A stretch of DNA of 11,761 nt from DATKMS01 sp041497995 (lineage in GTDB: Bacteria > Desulfobacterota > Binatia > HRBIN30). Shown here one piece after another: positions 7,266-11,761 of this stretch (the stretch's first letter is position 1; every line of letters starts with the position of its first letter). A model generated the notes under the pieces. It was not told where the DNA came from. It worked only from the letters and a program-made list of their open reading frames with translations, and made no database searches. Made by a program: the position numbers and the translations under genes. The stretch covers positions 1 to 11,761 of the forward strand of contig JBGQHM010000206.1 of the NCBI GenBank assembly GCA_041497995.1. The letters run 5' to 3'.

Positions 7266-7270
7266 CGTCA

Positions 7271-8392
7271 ATGGCTGAACCGCAAGGGGTATCTCGACGG
7301 CAGTTCTTGCAGGTCGTTGGGGGAACGGCTGCGGCGGTCGCTGCCGCTACGTCCGGCCCGCGCCCACTGTACGCGCTGGCGGCACCCGACACAGAGTCGC
7401 TCACCATCCTCGCCTTCAACGAGAATCCGTTCGGGATGTGCTCCAGTGCTCGTGAGGCAGTGATTGCAGCGGCGGCCAACGGCAACCGCTATCCGAAACA
7501 GACGGCCGATGGGTTGCGCGACGACGTCGCCCGGTTGCTCGGCGTCGACGCCGAGATGGTGGTGCTGGGGGCTGGGTCGATCGAGCCGCTCAAGATCGTC
7601 ACCGAGCTGTTCTCCACGCCGGGCCATGGCCCGGTGGTGGCCGAGCCGACCTTCGAAACGGTCGTCATGTATGCGGGGCTGAGCAACGTCCAGCCCATCA
7701 AGGTGCCGCTCGCTGCCGATCATCGCATCGACCTCGATCACATGCTCGCCGCGGCCAAGGGCGCCGGCCTCGTGTATGTCTGCAACCCGAACAACCCGAC
7801 GGCGGCGATTGTCGACAGGGACGCCATGCGCGCATTCCTCGATCGGGCGCCGGGCGACGTGCCCGTGATGGTCGACGAGGCGTATCACGAGTGGGTCGAC
7901 AACCCGCGCTACGAAAGCTGCGTGAAGTACGTGAAGGAGGGCCGCAATGTCATCGTGCTGCGCACGTTCTCCAAGGTCTACGGCCTAGCCGGCTTACGGG
8001 TCGGCTACGCGGTGGCGTCGAAGGCGACCGCGCAACGCCTGGCGCCACACCGGCTGCAGAACTCGCTGAACACCGCCGGGCTCGCCGCGGCGCGCGCCAG
8101 CCTCGCCGATCAAGCGAGCGCCGCGCAGTTACGCGTACGCAACGCGAAGATCCGGACGGAGTTCCTGAACTGGCTGGAGCAGCGCGGATTCAAAGCCATC
8201 CCGTCCGACGCCAACTTCGTCATGGTGGAAATCGGCCGTCCAGTACCGCCTGTGATCGATGCGCTCAAGCAACGCGGCTTCCTCGTCGGCCGCCTGTTCC
8301 CGTCAATGCCGACACATCTGCGCATCTCTCTCGGCACCGAAGAGCAGATGGGGCGTTTTCAGCCGGTGCTGGGTGAGGTGCTGCAAGCGTAG
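7271..8392 (+). CDS. HisC-like PLP aminotransferase with a Tat signal peptide
   Basis: A 373-residue fold-type I aminotransferase. Residues 8-13 are SRRQFL, a twin-arginine motif, followed by an Ala-rich hydrophobic stretch and a likely cleavage site near ALAAPD (35-40). The enzyme is therefore probably folded with PLP in the cytoplasm and exported. The mature part has FNENPFG at 49-55, NPNNPT at 172-177, DEAYHEW at 202-208, the Schiff-base Lys235 in TFSKVYGLAG, Arg243 in GLRVGY, and a C-terminal HLRISLGT (349-356) whose Arg binds the substrate carboxylate or phosphate. This pattern is that of histidinol-phosphate/aromatic aminotransferases (HisC family). A periplasmic site makes a role in histidine synthesis unlikely; an exported amino-acid or aromatic aminotransferase is more plausible. 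No other his gene is nearby. It is divergent from the M4 protease gene and may share its regulation. The fold call is strong; the substrate is unknown. Confidence 0.9.
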   Translation: MAEPQGVSRRQFLQVVGGTAAAVAAATSGPRPLYALAAPDTESLTILAFNENPFGMCSSAREAVIAAAANGNRYPKQTADGLRDDVARLLGVDAEMVVLGAGSIEPLKIVTELFSTPGHGPVVAEPTFETVVMYAGLSNVQPIKVPLAADHRIDLDHMLAAAKGAGLVYVCNPNNPTAAIVDRDAMRAFLDRAPGDVPVMVDEAYHEWVDNPRYESCVKYVKEGRNVIVLRTFSKVYGLAGLRVGYAVASKATAQRLAPHRLQNSLNTAGLAAARASLADQASAAQLRVRNAKIRTEFLNWLEQRGFKAIPSDANFVMVEIGRPVPPVIDALKQRGFLVGRLFPSMPTHLRISLGTEEQMGRFQPVLGEVLQA

Positions 8393-8403
8393 ACGTCAAT
8401 CCA

Positions 8404-8421
8404 CGCGTCGTCTTCGACGCG
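8404..8421 (+). terminator. Weak hairpin after the aminotransferase gene
   Basis: CGCGTCG (8404-8410) pairs with CGACGCG (8415-8421) around the four-base loop TCTT, twelve bases after the stop codon. No T-run follows, so it is at most an atypical terminator or a 3'-stabilising hairpin. Confidence 0.3.
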
Positions 8422-8541
8422 CGTGCGTACCGTGTATGCGGCGGGGGGAGTTGGTCAGACGGTCCGCAGCGCAGCTGGCGTAGGACGCGCGTGCCAGGGC
8501 GTTCGCCGCTAGTCAATTTGCGGGCCATCTCGATCTTCGGC
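8422..8541. other. Gene-free spacer between the aminotransferase and the MITE-like element
   Basis: The 397-base stretch from 8393 to 8789 has no supported gene. Its right 60% is the inverted-repeat element described separately and its left end holds a short hairpin. In the remainder no reading frame with a ribosome site, no RNA gene and no clear promoter was seen. Confidence 0.5.
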
Positions 8542-8567
8542 CGCTAGTGTCCTGAGTCAGAAGTTCG
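8542..8567 (+). repeat. Left terminal inverted repeat of the MITE-like element
   Basis: Twenty-six bases, exact reverse complement of 8770-8795. Symmetry stops at 8541/8796 outward and at 8568/8769 inward. If the TA at 8545-8546 is the target duplication, the element proper begins at 8547 and the outer three matching bases belong to the insertion site. Confidence 0.85.
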
Positions 8568-8613
8568 GTGAGTAAGTCCGGGGAGCAACAAGACGCTGCG
8601 CCTACAGCTTGCA

Positions 8614-8753
8614 CCCTCACCCTCCCCTCCCACGCTGAGAAAAATGCGCGGGAGAGGACACCAATGGCTCTCAAGCCCACCTGGTGAGCTGAACGCACGG
8701 CCAACTGTCCTCTCCCGCGCATCTGTTCCGCGCGGGAGAGGGGAGGGTGAGGG
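8614..8753. repeat. Nested inverted repeats inside the MITE-like element
   Basis: A perfect 16-bp pair joins 8614-8629 to 8738-8753 (CCCTCACCCTCCCCTC and its complement). A perfect 17-bp pair joins 8644-8660 to 8706-8722 (ATGCGCGGGAGAGGACA and its complement). A competing compact hairpin uses the right half alone: CCTCTCCCGCGC at 8709-8720 pairs with 8730-8741 around a nine-base loop, a 12-bp stem. The long fold and the compact hairpin share bases and cannot form fully together. Confidence 0.8.
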
Positions 8754-8769
8754 CACTTGGTTTGTTCGT

Positions 8770-8795
8770 CGAACTTCTGACTCAGGACACTAGCG
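8770..8795 (-). repeat. Right terminal inverted repeat, overlapping the SGNH gene stop
   Basis: Exact reverse complement of 8542-8567. Bases 8790-8792 are at the same time the TAG stop of the minus-strand SGNH hydrolase gene, and 8793-8795 its last sense codon (Arg386). Confidence 0.85.
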
Positions 8796-9950
8796 CGTGG
8801 GGATGAGGTGTTCGTCGTCGAGCCACGCCGCGAGATCGGTGGCGACGACCTCGTAACCCTTCGGCGTCTGGTGACAGTGATCGTAGAAGAAGTCCCGGCT
8901 CGCCTTCGCACGCAGGGCCGGAACCAAGTCGTAGCAGTGGATTCCGTGCCGCATGCAGACGGCCCTGAAGCTCTCCTGCGGCCGATAGTCCTTCACCGTT
9001 CCGAGCACCTGCATAGCGATGGGAAAGAGGGTGATGGCGAAGTTGGCGCCGCTCTCGGTGACCGCGCGTTGCAGCACGGTTACCTCCTGGTCGATGATCT
9101 GCCAGCACTGCGGGTTCCACGCCAAGCCGAAGTCCGTGTAGGCGTGATAGATCTCGAAGTCGAACCCGTCGCGGTTGTGCAGCATATCGCCGGCGCGCAA
9201 CTCGCGGCCGGCGCGGAACTGCTCGCGCCACAGCGGATCCGCCGTCTCCGGGTTGGCATCCTGCCACAGCGCCGCGTGGACGATGCTGAAGCGCTCGGCG
9301 GCCCACTGCAGGAGGCGACTGTGCGCGTATGGATACGGCAGCGAACGCGCGTGGAAGGCCCCGGAGTTCTGGCAATCGTTCAGATACATTGCCAGCAGCA
9401 CGAGGTCCGGCTGGACCGCGTCGCGGATCTCCATGAACAGATAGAACTCCTCCATCGTGCCAACGCCGGGCAACCCGGCGTTGATGACGCGGATACGCTT
9501 CGCGCGGCCAGCAACCACGCGCTCCATCTGCCGGGTGTAGGTGGCGTCCTCGTTGAGAAAGTCTCCGAAGGTGATCGAATCGCCGAGCACCAGGACGCGA
9601 AACTCGTCGGCCTGCTTCGGCCCGAGCTCGTCGTACCGCAGACCGATCGAGTTGGTCTCGAGGATCACGTCCTGGCGGCTGATATGGTGGGCGGCGATCT
9701 CGGCGTGCACATTCTTGCGCAGGCGGACGCCGTGGTGGCCGCTCCAATCCATGACTGACGCGATGCCACCGTCTTCCTGCATAGCCGTCTTGTCGCCGGT
9801 GCGCGGCTCGACGGCCTGCAGGTTCTCCACCTTCACGATCTGCGCGGGCGGCAAGGTGATCCGCGCGACGATCTCCAATGCTAGCAGCGTGCAGAAAACG
9901 GAAAGCAGCGCGATCAGCAGGTTGATAGTCAGGTTCCGTCGTCGCGTCAC
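8790..9950 (-). CDS. Membrane-anchored SGNH/GDSL-family hydrolase
   Basis: A 386-residue protein with a GTG start; GGAG lies eight bases upstream (9959-9962), and the GTG overlaps the stop of the methyltransferase gene as GTGA, so translation is probably coupled. Residues ~8-30 are one membrane segment or uncleaved signal anchor, placing the rest outside the cytoplasmic membrane. The SGNH motifs are in order: block I GDSITFG at 123-129 with nucleophile Ser125, block II Gly159 in NAGLPG, block III Asn191 in LNDC, and block V DHCH at 357-360 with Asp357 and His360. Such enzymes are esterases or O-acetyl transfer/removal enzymes. Together with the glycosyltransferase and methyltransferase upstream, action on acyl groups of a surface glycan is likely but not shown. 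The last codon and stop coincide with the end of an inserted element without loss of coding sequence. Confidence 0.88.
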   Translation of the reverse strand: MTRRRNLTINLLIALLSVFCTLLALEIVARITLPPAQIVKVENLQAVEPRTGDKTAMQEDGGIASVMDWSGHHGVRLRKNVHAEIAAHHISRQDVILETNSIGLRYDELGPKQADEFRVLVLGDSITFGDFLNEDATYTRQMERVVAGRAKRIRVINAGLPGVGTMEEFYLFMEIRDAVQPDLVLLAMYLNDCQNSGAFHARSLPYPYAHSRLLQWAAERFSIVHAALWQDANPETADPLWREQFRAGRELRAGDMLHNRDGFDFEIYHAYTDFGLAWNPQCWQIIDQEVTVLQRAVTESGANFAITLFPIAMQVLGTVKDYRPQESFRAVCMRHGIHCYDLVPALRAKASRDFFYDHCHQTPKGYEVVATDLAAWLDDEHLIPTR

Positions 9951-10804
9951 GGATTCAGCTCCACCTCACTCTTCTCCCCTACAACCTGGATGATGTCGAA
10001 GGTATTGAGGGTGAATCCCCACGAAGGCGGCACGAGCTTCTCGAGGGCTTTGTACGCTGCAGCCCGACCCAAGCGGAGCACCAACACGGAATAGAGAATC
10101 TGCCGCAGGCTCCGCGCCACGCCGACCGAACGGATCTCGAGGACGCGAAACCCGTAGTTCGCCAGCAGCCGGGCCAGCGTCGAGCGTGAGAAGTAATGCA
10201 CATGCGTCGGCGGATGGATCATGCGCCACCTGCGGCCGCGCAGGCGCGCGACCACGCTGCCGATGTCCCCGGTGGTGACGGAGAGGATCGCGCCGGGGCG
10301 CGAGAGGTTCGCGATGTGTGCCAGGTACAGGTCCGGCCGCTCCAAATGCTCGATCACATCCCACATCACGGTGACGTCAACCGGTCCTCCAAGGCTCGCC
10401 GGGGTGGATAGGAGAAAATCGTCCGTTCTCACGTCCAACCCAGATATGCTACGGGCGTAATGCGCCGCTGCCGGGTTCATCTCGTATCCGACCACCTGAA
10501 AATGCTCCTTGGCCAGATCGAGGAAGAATCCGTATGCGGTGCCGATCTCGAGGAGGCGCCCGCCGGCACGACGCCGCAGGAGCTCACTCAGACGACCGCG
10601 AAAGGTCTTCTTAAAGAACGTCTCGTCAGACAGATAGGAGAGATACTCGCCGCCCGTAAAGTAGTCGCCCTCGTAGACGCGCCGGGGGTCCAGGCACTGA
10701 TCCAACCGCGCGGTCACGAAGCCACAGCCGGTACAGCGGAGCAGGAGGTCGAAATGAGGCACGCGTCCGACCTGCCCGCAGACGAGACAGCGACGCTCAT
10801 CCAT
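9947..10804 (-). CDS. SAM-dependent methyltransferase with N-terminal zinc ribbon
   Basis: A 285-residue protein. The ATG at 10804 overlaps the end of the glycosyltransferase gene by eight bases and starts just before CLVCG. A longer frame back to 10891 would add 29 unconserved residues inside the upstream gene. Cys6, Cys9, Cys24 and Cys27 form a four-Cys zinc ribbon. The Rossmann fold has motif I LLEIGTAYG at 84-92, acidic E108 at the end of strand two for the ribose, and WDVIEHLERP at 148-157. HPPTHVHYFS at 197-206 is typical of this Methyltransf_23-like group. It is cytosolic. The zinc ribbon plus methyltransferase layout resembles sugar C-methyltransferases acting on NDP-sugars, and the neighbours point to a glycan intermediate as substrate. 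The exact acceptor cannot be read from sequence. Confidence 0.88.
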   Translation of the reverse strand: MDERRCLVCGQVGRVPHFDLLLRCTGCGFVTARLDQCLDPRRVYEGDYFTGGEYLSYLSDETFFKKTFRGRLSELLRRRAGGRLLEIGTAYGFFLDLAKEHFQVVGYEMNPAAAHYARSISGLDVRTDDFLLSTPASLGGPVDVTVMWDVIEHLERPDLYLAHIANLSRPGAILSVTTGDIGSVVARLRGRRWRMIHPPTHVHYFSRSTLARLLANYGFRVLEIRSVGVARSLRQILYSVLVLRLGRAAAYKALEKLVPPSWGFTLNTFDIIQVVGEKSEVELNP

Positions 10805-11761
10805 CGGCGTCGGAGTCACCGACGTGTGGATGCCGCGAGTCCGCCGCCACAACCGGCTTCGCGGTGCCGGTGGCGCGCCGCTCCCCCGCAAGAATGTACA
10901 GCGGACGGCCTTTGATCTCGTCGAACATCGTCGCGATATATTCGCCGATCACGCCAAGGAAGAGCAGCTGGCAGCCGCCCAGAAACGTGCCGACCAGGAT
11001 CGTCGACGCCCAGCCGGGTATGACGGCCCGCCGGAAGAAGAGGTAGGCGGTGACCGCAAAGATGCCATACAGCCCGCTGAGCGTGCTCACCACAAACCCC
11101 AACATCACTGCAAGCTTCAGGGGAACCTTGGAAAAGGATATCAGACCCGTGCGTGCGAAGGTCACCATTTCCCAGAACGAGTACTTGCTGCGACCGGTGA
11201 ACCGCGGCCCGGCCTCGAACTCGACGCAGCAGGAGCGAAATCCGACCCACGCAACGAGGCCGCGGAGGAAGCGGTCGCGTTCCCGGATGTCTTCACGAAA
11301 CACATCGACCACACGGCGCGACAGCAGACGAAAGTCGGCGCCATTGGGATCGATATGCGTGGAGGATAGCCGGTTGACGAGGGCGTAAAACGCCCGGGCG
11401 CTCAGATCCTTGAACCAGCCGACCGTGTGGGTCGGTCGCCGGACTGCTTGCACGACATCGAACCCCTGCTGCCAGCGCTCCACCATCGTCGGAATCAGGC
11501 TCGGTGGATGCTGCATGTCAGCGTCCAGGCAAATGACGGCGTCACCGTCCGCGTGATCCATACCCGCTGTCAGCGCTGCCTGGTGCCCGAAGTTGCGGGA
11601 CAAGTGCAGCACCGTGACGTGCTCGGGATGCGACGCGTGCAAACCGTCGAGCACCTCAGTGGTTCCGTCCGTGCTCCCATCATTGACGAGCACGATCGTA
11701 TAGTCGTACGGGAGCGCCTGGAGCACCTCGAACAAAGCACCCACGAGGCGCTCAATTCCAT
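10797..11761 (-). CDS. DPM1/GtrB-like family 2 glycosyltransferase, 5' end cut by the window
   Basis: About 321 codons are visible. The frame stays open to the right edge, so the GTG at 11744 is probably internal and the first strand (usually a VVVPVYNEE-like motif) lies outside. Visible GT-A motifs are IVLVNDGSTDGT near the edge, LSRNFGHQAAL, and CLDADMQHPP with the DxD that binds metal and nucleotide-sugar. After the catalytic part there are two membrane segments (LAVMLGFVVSTLSGLYGIFA and FLGGCQLLFLGVIGEYIA) with the usual FDEIKGRPLYIL end. Enzymes of this type move a sugar from UDP- or GDP-sugar to undecaprenyl or dolichyl phosphate at the inner face of the membrane, to be used for glycan modification. 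It is the first visible gene of an operon with overlapping junctions: methyltransferase, then SGNH hydrolase. Its promoter lies outside the window. Confidence 0.92.
   Translation of the reverse strand, partial: GIERLVGALFEVLQALPYDYTIVLVNDGSTDGTTEVLDGLHASHPEHVTVLHLSRNFGHQAALTAGMDHADGDAVICLDADMQHPPSLIPTMVERWQQGFDVVQAVRRPTHTVGWFKDLSARAFYALVNRLSSTHIDPNGADFRLLSRRVVDVFREDIRERDRFLRGLVAWVGFRSCCVEFEAGPRFTGRSKYSFWEMVTFARTGLISFSKVPLKLAVMLGFVVSTLSGLYGIFAVTAYLFFRRAVIPGWASTILVGTFLGGCQLLFLGVIGEYIATMFDEIKGRPLYILAGERRATGTAKPVVAADSRHPHVGDSDADG

Larger units (their letters stand above)
8542..8795. mobile_element. MITE-like element, 254 bp, with perfect 26-bp inverted ends
   Basis: The left end (8542-8567) and right end (8770-8795) are exact reverse complements over 26 bases, built around TAGTGTCCTGAGTCAGAAGT. 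Both ends carry a TA (8545-8546 and 8791-8792), compatible with the TA target duplication of IS630/Tc1-mariner-type transposons. There is no transposase gene inside, so it would be non-autonomous and need a transposase supplied elsewhere. The interior holds further perfect inverted repeats. Its right end lies in the stop codon of the SGNH hydrolase gene. The family assignment rests only on the ends and the TA. Confidence 0.75.

Noticed and set aside
7160..7270. Longer aminotransferase N-terminus starting at 7160
   Set aside because: It would add 37 residues ahead of the Tat motif and overlap the divergent control region; strong GGAGG precedes the ATG at 7271.
8513..8911. Minus-strand open frame across the inverted-repeat element
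   Set aside because: It reads through the element and the end of the SGNH gene in another frame, with no ribosome site or motif.
8782..9758. Open frames of over 300 codons on both strands over the SGNH gene
   Set aside because: The frame with GDSITFG and DHCH is the real one; the others lack motifs and are compositional shadows.
10805..10891. Longer methyltransferase N-terminus
   Set aside because: The extra 29 residues lie inside the glycosyltransferase gene and precede a zinc ribbon that naturally begins at the ATG at 10804.

Overview
The window is high-GC bacterial DNA that looks chromosomal. The best taxonomic clue is the C-terminus of the secreted M4 protease, a duplicated EF-hand/dockerin-like module with the pattern DCNGDGAVTIDELL and DANADGQITIDEIL. 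From memory, this tail is common in proteins of uncultured Binatota/'Deltaproteobacteria' genomes. The assignment is an inference of moderate confidence. No tRNA, rRNA or CRISPR array was seen.

Layout. (1) Bases 2-3903 (+) hold the 3' end of an AlbA_2/RecG-C-like ATP-binding protein gene. Five bases later comes a very large STAND-type gene encoding an N-terminal class III nucleotidyl-cyclase homology domain, a NACHT NTPase module, and about twelve 32-residue HEAT (PBS-lyase-like) repeats. This pair is the most likely defence or signalling system in the window. (2) Bases 3904-4109 are a short convergent gap with an 8-bp-stem hairpin and a clear remnant of an aminotransferase gene. The remnant is about 80% identical in DNA to the middle of the intact aminotransferase gene 3.8 kb downstream. 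(3) Bases 4110-7139 (-) encode a secreted thermolysin-family (M4) metalloprotease with a propeller-like region and the dockerin-like tail. (4) Bases 7271-8392 (+) encode a HisC-like PLP aminotransferase with a twin-arginine signal, divergent from the protease. (5) Bases 8393-8789 have no gene and are mostly a 254-bp MITE-like element with perfect 26-bp inverted ends. Its right end lies in the stop codon of the next gene and recreates that stop. (6) Bases 8790-11761 (-) are a tightly overlapping three-gene operon read from the right edge: a DPM1/GtrB-like glycosyltransferase, a zinc-ribbon SAM methyltransferase and a membrane-anchored SGNH hydrolase. These probably act on a lipid-linked or cell-surface glycan.

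How the genes work together. The cyclase-NACHT-HEAT protein has the architecture of a ligand-gated switch: the HEAT array as sensor, NACHT as ATP-driven oligomeriser, and the cyclase-like domain as output or nucleotide sensor. Its cyclase active site keeps the two metal-binding Asp positions but lacks the usual Asn/Arg pair and the purine-selecting Lys. It may therefore be a divergent cyclase or a non-catalytic nucleotide-binding module. The protease and the Tat aminotransferase are both exported and share a divergent promoter region. The glycosyltransferase operon is separate housekeeping or surface-polysaccharide metabolism.
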